A stretch of DNA of 64,000 nucleotides, from NCBI GenBank assembly GCA_900317325.1, contig ONGE01000017.1:1-64000 (forward strand), given 5' to 3'. Positions 48,331 to 57,572 of the stretch are shown here, in pieces (positions within the stretch are counted from its first letter, which is position 1; each line of letters opens with the position of its first letter). This DNA comes from an uncultured Prevotellaceae bacterium (GTDB taxonomy: Bacteria > Bacteroidota > Bacteroidia > Bacteroidales > Muribaculaceae). The translations under genes were made by a program, and so were the position numbers. The notes under the pieces were generated by a model. The model searched no databases. It saw only the letters and a list, made by a program, of their open reading frames with translations, and was not told the DNA's origin.

Positions 48331-50193
48331 TTACATGGGAGCTACGGTCACCTTGGTCAAGATGAAGTTCTGACCCTGGACGATGAACGTGCCACCCCAC
48401 CATTGCTGGGTGTAAGCCGCATCGAGCATAGCCTGAGTGAGCGTCATCTTGATGCAGTTGCCGTTGCCAGCAAAGTCATAGGCACTGAACTCGCCCTCGG
48501 CAGCCTCGGCAACAGCCAGATAGGTGGGACCCCAGTGGCCCTCAACAATCTTGGCCTGCCAGCCAGCGCCAACCTCGCCATAGAAGCGAACCACGCTGCC
48601 TTCCTGCGGGTTGCAAGCAGCCAGCTCGGGCGACGTATCGCTACCGATGGTGATGTTGTTACCCCAGCCGCTGGTGTCCTCACGGCCTTCCCAGATAACC
48701 AGTTCGGCACCTGCACCAACAAACTTCACGTACTGCAGCTTGATGCCGTCACCCCAGATAACCATACCTGCGCCGCCGTTGCCAAACATCTGGGCAGCTT
48801 CCTCGCCAGTGATGTCAAACACGAGGTCGGTGACATTGGTGCCAGGCCGGATGTTGCCATCATCACCGTACATGCCTGCCAGGCCACTGAGCGGAGTGCT
48901 CCAGTCACCCATGCGGAAGTTGAAGACAGGACTACTGTTGGTAGCGACAAAGTGAACGGTCATCTGACCAGGACCAGTGATGGCCTCTTGGAACTTGGTC
49001 CACAGGTCGCCGCTCCAGTTGAATACGCCCCAGCTGCTCCAGCCACTCAGTTCCTCATTACCCTGCCAGATAACACCGGCGAGCTTGCGGATCTCGAGAG
49101 GATAGGTAGCAGTGATGTTGGAGTTCTGCTTAACCACTACATCACCATCAACCAGATACTCGGGAACGGTAAAGGTCAAAGTGTTGTCGACGATGGAGTA
49201 TTCATTGGCGCTCAAGGGAGCAGAGCCACCAGGCAAGGTCACCTCGATGATGCGGTCGAAGTTCTCACCATACAGGGTGACAACGTCGCCAGCAACGAGG
49301 TCGGTGTGCTGTGATGCACCAGTGATGACAACGGTGGGAACCGAGAAGGCATCGGTCTGCAGTGCATTGCCCGAATAGAGCAGCAGCGAGATAGCACCCG
49401 ACTTACACTCGGTGGGAACAGTCGCGGTAATGGTCCTGTTGTCTTCCGAAACAGTGAAATCGGCAGCAATACCACCGGCGAACAGCACTTGCTCTACCGT
49501 GTGCAGGTTGGTACCATGAATCATGATCTGCTCGCCGAAGTCGGCTGCGGTAGGCTCAAGGCTCAGATAGCTGGCCGAAACGATCTCGAGCGGAGTCTCG
49601 AAGGTGTACTCCCAGTCAGCACCGTCATTCATGGTGATGGTACCGGTCTCGGCAGCCAGAGGCACGCGAACGCGGATCTCGCGACGCGAAACATATTCAA
49701 AGTCTTCGGCAAACACCGAGGCGCTCCTGGTGAAGATAACCTCAGCAATGTTGTAGACATAGTCACCCGTGATGGAGATGATGTCGCCTGCATTCAGGCC
49801 AGTGACGGGAGTCACATTGACCACATCGATGGGCTCTTCAAACACGAGCGTACCAATCGAAACGATAGTATCGTTGCCGGCAACCAACTTGATGTGACCG
49901 GGAACGGTCTCGTCGGGCACGTTGCAATAGATGTTCTCGTTGTCGCTGCGGTTGAAAGACGAGCGCTCAACGATGGCATTACCCGGGAAGATGACTTTGT
50001 CCACCTTCTGCATATTGGTACCCGTGAGGCGGATTTCAGTATTGCGCAGGATGGGCGACGGTCCATAGGCCAGCAGGTTCACACCCGACTTGCTATAGGG
50101 GTCGGTGACCAGGTCCTCATCATTACAGCTTGTGAGCGACACCCCCACGAGGGCTACCACAAACAGGATGAAAATATTTCTGAACTTTTTCAT
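48331..50193 (-). CDS. Surface glycan-binding lipoprotein with IPT/TIG domains (SGBP)
   Basis: A 620-aa lipoprotein with lipobox LTSC (Cys23) and an acidic NDEDLVTD start, expected at the cell surface. Repeated IPT/TIG-type Ig domains occupy about residues 38-380: opening with GVNLLAYGPSPILRNTEIRL, then VVNVTPVTGLNAGDIISITG, then EPTAADFGEQIMIHGTNLHT and HTDLVAGDVVTLYGENFDRI. The C-terminal 230 residues form a distinct domain rich in W and G (GWSSWGVFNWSGDLWTKF, QQWWGGTFIVQGQNF), which should carry the glycan site. It sits third or fourth after SusC, the usual place of SusE/F-like proteins. It would present chains to the SusCD importer. Confidence 0.8.
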   Translation of the reverse strand: MKKFRNIFILFVVALVGVSLTSCNDEDLVTDPYSKSGVNLLAYGPSPILRNTEIRLTGTNMQKVDKVIFPGNAIVERSSFNRSDNENIYCNVPDETVPGHIKLVAGNDTIVSIGTLVFEEPIDVVNVTPVTGLNAGDIISITGDYVYNIAEVIFTRSASVFAEDFEYVSRREIRVRVPLAAETGTITMNDGADWEYTFETPLEIVSASYLSLEPTAADFGEQIMIHGTNLHTVEQVLFAGGIAADFTVSEDNRTITATVPTECKSGAISLLLYSGNALQTDAFSVPTVVITGASQHTDLVAGDVVTLYGENFDRIIEVTLPGGSAPLSANEYSIVDNTLTFTVPEYLVDGDVVVKQNSNITATYPLEIRKLAGVIWQGNEELSGWSSWGVFNWSGDLWTKFQEAITGPGQMTVHFVATNSSPVFNFRMGDWSTPLSGLAGMYGDDGNIRPGTNVTDLVFDITGEEAAQMFGNGGAGMVIWGDGIKLQYVKFVGAGAELVIWEGREDTSGWGNNITIGSDTSPELAACNPQEGSVVRFYGEVGAGWQAKIVEGHWGPTYLAVAEAAEGEFSAYDFAGNGNCIKMTLTQAMLDAAYTQQWWGGTFIVQGQNFILTKVTVAPM

Positions 50194-50208
50194 ATTCTTC
50201 TTACATTA

Positions 50209-51594
50209 TTATTTATTAGGAACCACACGGATGTTGTCAATCTTGATGATGGGGGTGCAATCTACACCATCAACGCCACAGCTCGAGACGAAGATCCACA
50301 TGCTGGTGAAGCTCTCGGCAGTAAGCGTTCCGCTGGATACCGAACCGTCCCAACCATAAACGAAGTTGGCTGCGATGGGCAGAGTTACGGTTACCCACTC
50401 GCCACCGGTGTCGTAGCTGCCCGTCGAGCTGGTTGACCAGGGACGGTACAGGGCACGAGGATTGGCATTGTTGGTCATGTAGGTGTTGTTAGCACCAGCC
50501 ACGGTCTTGCCATAGATGTCGACACCTGCACCACCGAAGGTCACCTTATCAACGCCAGCGAAGCAAATCTGCATGGCTGCATTGCTCCAAGGATACTCGC
50601 TGGGGATGCACATCTCAAATTTGAGAGCCAATTCACTCCAGTCGCTGAAGTCGGCAATATCCGTCAGACGGATACCGTTCTCACCTTCATCATCATAGTT
50701 CTCGGGTGAGTTCCAGCTGCCGGGCCAGTAAACGAACGAGAAGTGTTGCTCGTCCCAGGTCTCTCCATTCAGAACCGCGCTACCGTCACCAAGCTGGATG
50801 AACCTGCCGCTCAATGCGGTATCATCGATCGTGCTGCTGTGACCGTTCCAACCGTGGTTGTCCAAGCCGTTGGTGTCGAAGTCGAACAGCATGCCGCGCG
50901 AATCCTTGTAATAGAAGCTCGTCCTGGTAGTTCCGTAAACCGAAGTCACATAGATGGGACCCTCGACAGCACCCTCGGGAACAACGAAGGTCACCTGGGT
51001 GTAATCGGGCGAGATGTCAACGATATCGGCAGGAACCATAGTACCACCGGCACCAGTAAAGTTAACGGTCAGCAGCGTGCCGGGATCGTCGATGAAGTAG
51101 TTACCCGTCAGCGTCTGTAATGAGCCTACAGGTGCATACTCGTTGCCCATGCTGATGATTTGCGGAGCTGAGATCACAACGTGGAAGTCATAGGTCACAG
51201 TATCCTTGTCCTTAGTGATCATGTAAATCTTGTCGGTAACTGTTTCGGGTACCGAGCGGGGGATTTGCACGATGAGGGTGTTATCAGTGATGTAGCTCGA
51301 GTTGAGAATAGCCTTCTTATCGTTGAAGTAGATCTCATAGACACTACGCAGGTTCTTACCCACAAGGCAAACGATGCTTTGAGGAGAGGCCTCGGTCACC
51401 AGCTCACCATTGGTGTAGTGCATGTCGGGGTCGTCGTTAGTGCCTTCAATCTCGGTGCTCAGACAGCGCACATAGCTTACCGAAGGTAATCCGCTTGCCA
51501 CCTCATACTTGTCAGGCTCGTCGGCACATGAGAACAAACCCAATGCCATAACGGCAAGTGCCATGAGGATGAAATTATATTTGAAATTTTTCAT
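50209..51594 (-). CDS. Surface glycan-binding lipoprotein (SGBP-B type)
   Basis: A 461-aa lipoprotein with lipobox LFSC (Cys23). Ig-like IPT domains fill about residues 35-230 (SIVCLVGKNLRSVYEIYFND; GNEYAPVGSLQTLTGNYF). The C-terminal part (about 235-461) is a jelly-roll-like domain with many aromatic residues (HFSFVYWPGSWNSPENYDDE; MWIFVSSCGVDGVDC) and fits the glycan-binding domain of SGBP-B proteins from Bacteroides xyloglucan and mannan loci. It follows SusD by 40 bases and precedes the larger SGBP by 15 bases. Expected role: holding polysaccharide at the surface for GH26/GH5 attack and import. Confidence 0.82.
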   Translation of the reverse strand: MKNFKYNFILMALAVMALGLFSCADEPDKYEVASGLPSVSYVRCLSTEIEGTNDDPDMHYTNGELVTEASPQSIVCLVGKNLRSVYEIYFNDKKAILNSSYITDNTLIVQIPRSVPETVTDKIYMITKDKDTVTYDFHVVISAPQIISMGNEYAPVGSLQTLTGNYFIDDPGTLLTVNFTGAGGTMVPADIVDISPDYTQVTFVVPEGAVEGPIYVTSVYGTTRTSFYYKDSRGMLFDFDTNGLDNHGWNGHSSTIDDTALSGRFIQLGDGSAVLNGETWDEQHFSFVYWPGSWNSPENYDDEGENGIRLTDIADFSDWSELALKFEMCIPSEYPWSNAAMQICFAGVDKVTFGGAGVDIYGKTVAGANNTYMTNNANPRALYRPWSTSSTGSYDTGGEWVTVTLPIAANFVYGWDGSVSSGTLTAESFTSMWIFVSSCGVDGVDCTPIIKIDNIRVVPNK

Positions 51595-51634
51595 TTTCTT
51601 TAATCTTTAATTGAATAGGTGTCAAACTAAAGTA

Positions 51635-53422
51635 TCAATAGCTATAGGTTGCTCTCACGTCAACATGGACACCGTCAACATTGCTGCCCAGGTTGGGATT
51701 GAACACAACGTCTTCCTGCGGGAAGGGCATGAAGAAGTAACGCTTGCTGCCGTCGGGGCTGGTCTTCATCATAGCCTCGGGATTGGGAGCAGACTGTGCA
51801 TCGTTATAGCCAGCCGACGAGGTGATCGACCAGATACCGGTCTCGGCATAAGTCTTGTAAATGTCGCTCAGGCCATAGAATGTGCTGCGCTTCTGGGCCC
51901 TGAGTTCGGCAACGCAGAAGTCGGGATCGTAGTAAGATACGCGCACGTAGTCAAACCAGCGGTCACCCTCGAAGGCGAGCTCCAGGCGACGCTCTTTCCA
52001 GATGTCGTCAAAGGTGATGACACTGGGACGCTGAGCGTTCCTGATTGCGCGGTGGCGCACTGCATAGAATGCGTCGATGGCGCTACCGTCGGAGGTCGAC
52101 TTGGAAGTACCCATCTTGGCCTCGGCATAAATCAGATAAATGTCGGCAAGACGCAGCAGGTGGGTTGACAGCGAGCTGGCCATGCGGTCATCAGAATGTC
52201 CGAACTCAGCGATGTGGTCGGCAGTGTTGCCATAGAGGTGCTTCACACAGTTGGAACCGGTAGCCGAGTTGAGCTGGCCACCAGCCGACTTGTTATAATC
52301 GGTGTCGAACATGAACTTCAGATAATCGAAGCCCATCTCGTGGGTAGTGCTGTTCATCTCATGATCACGCCAGAAGTAGGAATAGGTGAAACCGGGCAGC
52401 ATCATGGTAGCCTTCAGGCGAGTGTCAACGTTGTTGAGCCACATGTCGGGGCTGTTCTCCAGCAGCTTGATGCCAAAGGCTTCCTGCAGGTCAACCGAAG
52501 GATCGGTCCAGTCGCCCCAAGTGGCGCTGTAGCCCTCGAAGCCGGTCAGACCCAGGTCACTCTCGAGCGAGTTCTGAGCAGTCCAGACGTTACCGTCGGC
52601 AGTCCAACGCCAAGCGATAAGGCTCTCGGCGCAGTTGTTGTTGTGACCGCGGAAGATGTCCTCATAGTTATCCATGAGCGTGCGACCACTGTTGTCAATC
52701 ACTTCCTTGGCATACTGGGCAGCCATGGCCATGTCGTCACCATTGATGGTGCCGCTGATACCAGCCTTCATCCAGTAAACCTTGGCCAGCAGACCAGTTG
52801 CCGAATAATAGTCAACACGGCCATTGGTGGGCGTCTTGATACCAGCAAGGAGTTCACGGGCTTTTTCGAGCGTCATGATGATGTACTCATAGACGTCGGA
52901 ACGCCAAACTTTCTCCTTGGTATTATAGGCACCGGCAAGTTCCTCGGTGTTGTTGTGCACGATGGGCACCTCACCGAATGAGCGAACCAGATAGAAATAG
53001 GCCATTGCCTTCCAAACGAGGCACTCGCCCATCGTCTGGTTCTTAACAGCCTGCGAAGGACCGTTGCTGCCGTTAATGTAGTTATAGACGGTGCTTGCGT
53101 GACCGATAACGGCCCACAGCGAGTAAGCCATGTTCACCAGGTCCTGGTCGGTACCGTTCAGGGTGAACTCACAGTAAGGCGAATTGCTCATGTAGAGGTT
53201 GCCCGAAAGGCCCTCACCCACTTTAAAGAAACCACGCTGGTAGTCATACCAGGGAGAGTTGTACAGGTAGTTGACACCTGCAATGCACTGCTCGTCGGTC
53301 TTGTAGTAGTTCCCTGCGTTGTAGCTGTCCTCATTGGGTCGATCGAGGAAGTCCTCGCACGAAGTCATGGTCAGCGCAACCAGTGCCAGAGCAATGATAT
53401 ATTTAATCTTGAATAGTTTCAT
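51635..53422 (-). CDS. SusD/RagB-family outer-membrane lipoprotein
   Basis: A 595-aa lipoprotein with lipobox MTSC (Cys22) followed by EDFLDRPNEDS, the usual SusD opening. The body is rich in helices with the TPR-like SusD layout (ECLVWKAMAYFYLVRSFGEV is the family signature segment; YLIYAEAKMG near 460 is another) and the C-terminal DIWKERRLELAFEGDRWFDY motif is present. It forms the lid over the SusC barrel and binds the oligosaccharide. The start at 53422 gives a clean signal peptide; the frame's first Met at 53461 would overlap the SusC stop. It lies 44 bases downstream of SusC. Confidence 0.92.
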   Translation of the reverse strand: MKLFKIKYIIALALVALTMTSCEDFLDRPNEDSYNAGNYYKTDEQCIAGVNYLYNSPWYDYQRGFFKVGEGLSGNLYMSNSPYCEFTLNGTDQDLVNMAYSLWAVIGHASTVYNYINGSNGPSQAVKNQTMGECLVWKAMAYFYLVRSFGEVPIVHNNTEELAGAYNTKEKVWRSDVYEYIIMTLEKARELLAGIKTPTNGRVDYYSATGLLAKVYWMKAGISGTINGDDMAMAAQYAKEVIDNSGRTLMDNYEDIFRGHNNNCAESLIAWRWTADGNVWTAQNSLESDLGLTGFEGYSATWGDWTDPSVDLQEAFGIKLLENSPDMWLNNVDTRLKATMMLPGFTYSYFWRDHEMNSTTHEMGFDYLKFMFDTDYNKSAGGQLNSATGSNCVKHLYGNTADHIAEFGHSDDRMASSLSTHLLRLADIYLIYAEAKMGTSKSTSDGSAIDAFYAVRHRAIRNAQRPSVITFDDIWKERRLELAFEGDRWFDYVRVSYYDPDFCVAELRAQKRSTFYGLSDIYKTYAETGIWSITSSAGYNDAQSAPNPEAMMKTSPDGSKRYFFMPFPQEDVVFNPNLGSNVDGVHVDVRATYSY

Positions 53423-53466
53423 ATCTTTAAATCCTTTGAATAATTTAAAACCGTTAACCATGAATG

Positions 53467-56400
53467 TTAGAAAGTAACATTAACGCCAAAGCTATAGGTC
53501 GTGGGCGACGGATAGCGGCCGTTGTCAAGGCCCATCACATGGTTAGATGCCGTGCTGGCACCGATTTCGGGATCGTAGCCCTTATAACCAGTAATAGTGA
53601 GCAGGTTCTGGATGTTCACCTGCAGACGCAGGGTCTCAAGACCGAGCTTGCCTACGAGGAGCTTGGGGAAGGTGTAACCCAAAGTGATGTTCTTCAGACG
53701 GATGTAGCTTCCGTCCTCGATGTAACGGTCGCTGATGCGGTCGTTGTCGTTCGGGTCCATGATCGAAGCGCGAGGCAGTTTGCCTTCCTTGTCGATGCGC
53801 ACATTGGTGATGTCATCATACCAGTTCCAAACGAGCTGGCCATCGCCGCGGTCAACGCCTGCCGAGTAATCCTTATTAGGATCGATGGGAGCCAGCGTGG
53901 TGCAGTCGAGCACGTCAACAAGCTGGTTGGTCCAGGTCGAGTTCATGTGGGTGAGCTTCATCTTCATGTAGTTGAACACCTTGTTGCCATAAGAGCCGTT
54001 GATGAAGATGCTCAGGTCGAAGTTCTTGTAACGGAAGGTGTTGGTCCAACCGAAGGTGAACTTGGGCAGCGGCGAGCCGATGTTGGTGCGGTCGTTCTCG
54101 TCGATGATGCCGTCACCGTTCATGTCCTTATACTTCACGTCGCCAACCCAAACGGTGGTGTTCTTCGAGAACACGCCGTTGCTGGGATACTTCTCGGCCT
54201 TAGGCGAGGTCTGGATGTCCTCGAGCGAGGTGTAAACACCGTCGGTCTTATAGCCGTAGAAGTTGAACAGGCTCTGACCCACATTGGTCACGCTGACCAC
54301 GTCGGTCCACTGACCGTAGCCCACGATCTGGGCATTGTCGGTACCGTCAAGAGCGATAAGTTTATTCTTGTTGAACGAAATCTGAGCCTCGGAATCCCAC
54401 TCAAACGCGCCAACGATGGGGTGAGTGGTCAAGGTGATCTCGACACCAGTGTTGCGGATGTGGCCATAGTTGCCCATGGGAGCGGTCAAGGCCGAAGATG
54501 CATTACCCGAGGTGCCCATGTAAGACGGCAACTGCAGGTTCATCAGCATGTCCTTCGACTCCTTGCGATACCAGTCAACAACGAGGCCGATGCGGTCGTA
54601 CAGGAAGCCCAGGTCGAGACCGACGTTGAACTGCTCCTGCTTCTCCCACTTCACACTCTCGTTGGGAAGGTTCTGAGGCTTATAGCCCGTTCCCAGCGAA
54701 GACTTGATCATAGCAATGGTGGTGCCCCAAAGGTAACCACCGATGTTGGAGTTACCAGTCTGACCCCAACCCAGACGCAGCTTACCGTTGGTGAGCCAAT
54801 TCACGTTCTCCATGAACTTCTCGTTGGTAAAGCGCCACGAACCGGCGAGCGAGTGGAAACCTGCCCAGCGGTTAGAGGGACCGAAGTTGGAGCTACCGTC
54901 ATAGCGGTAGGTGTAGGTCGCATTGTAACGGTTATCAAAGCTGTAGGTCCAACGGGTAAAGAACGAAGCCATCGACGAGCTGCCAAAGCCGTAGTTGATT
55001 TGGGGCGAGCCCTGACCCAACTTGGGATTGTGAACCTCATCAGAGGGCAGGTTGGTGTTGGCGATACTCGAGTAGTCATATTTCGACTCCCAGCACTCTT
55101 GACCCAGCATGGCGGTCAGGTTGTGACGTTCGGCTATGGTCTTGGTGTAGGTCAAGTAGTTCTTCAACTGCCAGAAGGTGCTTGAGTTCTTCTGAATCGA
55201 GCTACGGTTGGTGGTACGGTGCCAGGTACCCAGGTTAACGGTGGGTTCCCACTGTTCACCCTTCGACGACGAGATGTCGTAACCGAGCTCGGCGTGCCAA
55301 ACGATGTCTTTCAAGAAACCAGGGTTAATCTCAAAGAAGATGTTACCGGTCAATTTCTTACGGTTCAGCAGGATCTCGTCGAGCAATGCCAGAGCAACAG
55401 GGTTGGGGTTGGTGTAACCTTCCTGCGAGATGCTGCTGTAGCTGCCGTCAACATTATAAATAGGAATCGAGGGAATGGTGGTCAACGAGTAGTTGATGAT
55501 ACCCTCGTCACTGTCGGCGAGCTTCAGGTTATCGTTGGTATTAGAGAACGTGGCGTTCAAACCCAACTTCAACCATTTGTTGAGCTGAGCGTCAAGGTTG
55601 GTACGAACCGAGAAACGGTCGAACTTAGAACCGATGATAGTACCTTCCTGGCTCATGTAAGAACCCGAAACGTAGTACTGAACCTTATCGGTACCGCCCT
55701 GAGCACTGAGCTGGTGGCTATGCTGGATAGCAGTACGGAAGACTGCATCTTGCCAGTTGGTACCCTTACCCAGGATCGAAGGATCGCTGTAGTAGGCATT
55801 GGCCTGAGTCTCACCCTGTTGTACCAGATTGTTGTAGAACGTACCAAACTCACGCAGGTTCATCATGTCAAGACGCTTGGTCTGGCGGTTCATGGCCACC
55901 ATACCGTTGTAAGAGAACTTAGCCTCACCGGCCTTACCGTGCTTGGTGGTAATCAGGACAACACCGTTAGCACCCTGTGCACCATAGATGGCGGTTGCCG
56001 AGGCGTCCTTCAAGATTTCCATCGAAACGATGTCGGCGGGATCGATGGTCGACAGCGGGGAGATGGTCGAAACCGAACCGTTACCCAGCGCGTCACCCAG
56101 ACCGAAGTCGGCACCCGACGAGCCACCGCCTTGAACAATCACACCGTCGATGACGTAGAGAGGTTCAGCGTTGGCGTTGATCGTTGCGGTACCACGCACG
56201 CGGATTGAAGAACTTGAACCAGGAGCACCACTGGTCTGAACAGCGGTAACACCAGCTGCACGACCTTGCAGAGATTGGTCAAGCGAGGTGATGATAGAGC
56301 CCTTCACAGCACTTTCGCCCAGTGATACACTGGAACCGCTGATGTCGCTCTTCTTCATCGTACCATAACCCACTACGACAACTTCGTCGAGAAGCTTTTT

Positions 56401-56751
56401 GTCTTCCTCAATGAAAATGTCGTAGTTGTTCTGCTGGCCAACCGTCACCTCCTTGGTGAGATAGCCCACATAAGTCACTACCAGTGTCTGGCCCGGGCTG
56501 ACGTTGAGCGAGAACCTTCCGTCATTGTCGGTGCTGGTGCCGTTGGTCGTACCCTTAACGGCAACCGTGGCTCCGATAACCGGACCCATGGCATCGCTCA
56601 CCACACCCGTAATCCTCTTGGTCTGCTGTGCCGACTGCTGAGGAGCACCCGCTCCCCCGCCGCTGGCTGCAAACGCTTGCGGCGCCACGCTAAGCACAGC
56701 TAGCGAGCATAAGGCCGCAATCATAGATTTTTTACAGTAATTGAAAATCAT
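53467..56751 (-). CDS. SusC/RagA-family TonB-dependent transporter
   Basis: A 1094-aa outer-membrane importer. A signal peptide (about residues 1-28, ending AFA) leads to a carboxypeptidase-like beta domain (KRITGVVSDAMGPVIGATVA, then VVTYVGYLTKEV), the plug with the family signature (LDEVVVVGYGTMKKSDISGS; GRAAGVTAVQTSGAPGSSSS; IRVRGTATINANAEPLYVID) and a full beta-barrel ending in YSFGVNVTF with the terminal aromatic residue. Together with SusD it takes up large oligosaccharides using TonB energy. First gene of the leftward operon; the promoter lies at 56860-56867 with a leader of about 105 bases. No STN or sigma-signalling domain is seen at its N-terminus, so control is probably not by an ECF/anti-sigma pair. 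Confidence 0.95.
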   Translation of the reverse strand: MIFNYCKKSMIAALCSLAVLSVAPQAFAASGGGAGAPQQSAQQTKRITGVVSDAMGPVIGATVAVKGTTNGTSTDNDGRFSLNVSPGQTLVVTYVGYLTKEVTVGQQNNYDIFIEEDKKLLDEVVVVGYGTMKKSDISGSSVSLGESAVKGSIITSLDQSLQGRAAGVTAVQTSGAPGSSSSIRVRGTATINANAEPLYVIDGVIVQGGGSSGADFGLGDALGNGSVSTISPLSTIDPADIVSMEILKDASATAIYGAQGANGVVLITTKHGKAGEAKFSYNGMVAMNRQTKRLDMMNLREFGTFYNNLVQQGETQANAYYSDPSILGKGTNWQDAVFRTAIQHSHQLSAQGGTDKVQYYVSGSYMSQEGTIIGSKFDRFSVRTNLDAQLNKWLKLGLNATFSNTNDNLKLADSDEGIINYSLTTIPSIPIYNVDGSYSSISQEGYTNPNPVALALLDEILLNRKKLTGNIFFEINPGFLKDIVWHAELGYDISSSKGEQWEPTVNLGTWHRTTNRSSIQKNSSTFWQLKNYLTYTKTIAERHNLTAMLGQECWESKYDYSSIANTNLPSDEVHNPKLGQGSPQINYGFGSSSMASFFTRWTYSFDNRYNATYTYRYDGSSNFGPSNRWAGFHSLAGSWRFTNEKFMENVNWLTNGKLRLGWGQTGNSNIGGYLWGTTIAMIKSSLGTGYKPQNLPNESVKWEKQEQFNVGLDLGFLYDRIGLVVDWYRKESKDMLMNLQLPSYMGTSGNASSALTAPMGNYGHIRNTGVEITLTTHPIVGAFEWDSEAQISFNKNKLIALDGTDNAQIVGYGQWTDVVSVTNVGQSLFNFYGYKTDGVYTSLEDIQTSPKAEKYPSNGVFSKNTTVWVGDVKYKDMNGDGIIDENDRTNIGSPLPKFTFGWTNTFRYKNFDLSIFINGSYGNKVFNYMKMKLTHMNSTWTNQLVDVLDCTTLAPIDPNKDYSAGVDRGDGQLVWNWYDDITNVRIDKEGKLPRASIMDPNDNDRISDRYIEDGSYIRLKNITLGYTFPKLLVGKLGLETLRLQVNIQNLLTITGYKGYDPEIGASTASNHVMGLDNGRYPSPTTYSFGVNVTF

Positions 56752-56859
56752 AGGTTTTGGTTTGAAAATTAATTAAAATTTTATATGGATTTGAATTATA
56801 ATTCTTGCAATCTCAGGACCGCATTCTTTTTAATGGCAATTATAATAATAAAATCGATG

Positions 56860-56867
56860 CAAAGTTA
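56860..56867 (-). promoter_or_regulatory. -7 box of the SusC operon
   Basis: TAACTTTG on the minus strand, with TTG about 20 bases further upstream as the -33 element. It gives a leader of about 105 bases before the SusC ATG. Confidence 0.7.
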
Positions 56868-57572
56868 ATGTGAATTATCCAACATAATAAACTATTTTTT
56901 GCTCTATATTGACACTTTCTTAACATTTTGAGTGAAAACCGTTGCTAAATAAGGGTCAGGTCACTATAACCAAGAAACGCAATGTCATACCCGTTACCGC
57001 CTCGTCAGAATTCAGCAACTATTCAGAGAAATGCCCTTTGGAATGCCTCGCGCTATGGCACCAGGCGCCAAGATGTCACATTCAATCAATGGCTTCTTGC
57101 CTATGAGACAAACCATCATACTATTATAAATCAATGCTATGGCAACTGCACATTATATATTGTCACAAACAACTTTATAATAGAAGCTTGGCGCCATTGT
57201 GCCTTTGCGTGGGGCAAATGACCGAATAGTTACCATAATTCCACAATAAAGTTAATCAACTAAAGTGTGATGAGAGTTTGAGAATGATCTATGTGCCGAG
57301 ACACTGATGAATCAGTATGATTCTTTAAGCGACCAGACGATGTGACATGACGCGAGATGCCACGCCAGCATATATCGACAAGTCACTCATTAAAATTTTC
57401 AATCAAATTCATAACAAAATCTTGTTTTTCATGATAATTTACCCGCTGTTGATTAATTTGAAGGCCCCAAAATATTAAAAAAGTACAAGAGTTAGTAAAA
57501 ATAGTACCACTCCAATTAGGGAAATATACTTAATTTTGCCACATTAAAAAATAACCTAATAACATTTTCTAG
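56868..57572. other. Long intergenic region between SusC and the deacetylase operon
   Basis: About 700 bases, AT-rich, between divergent operons. A 79-codon frame at 56982-57221 has no domain, promoter or plausible composition and I do not call it. The only clear signal is the rightward -7 box TAATTTTG at 57531-57538, 35 bases before the deacetylase ATG. Operators for the regulator are expected here but none is obvious by eye. Confidence 0.4.
57531..57538 (+). promoter_or_regulatory. -7 box of the deacetylase-GH130 operon
   Basis: TAATTTTG followed by CC, about 35 bases before the ATG at 57573. Confidence 0.6.

Noticed and set aside
53464-55185. 573-codon open frame on the strand opposite SusC
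   Set aside because: Shadow of the SusC gene: skewed composition rich in V, H, R and G, with no domain and no promoter, while SusC on the other strand is unmistakable.
56982-57221. 79-codon frame upstream of the deacetylase operon
   Set aside because: No ribosome-binding site, promoter or recognisable pattern; composition like intergenic DNA.
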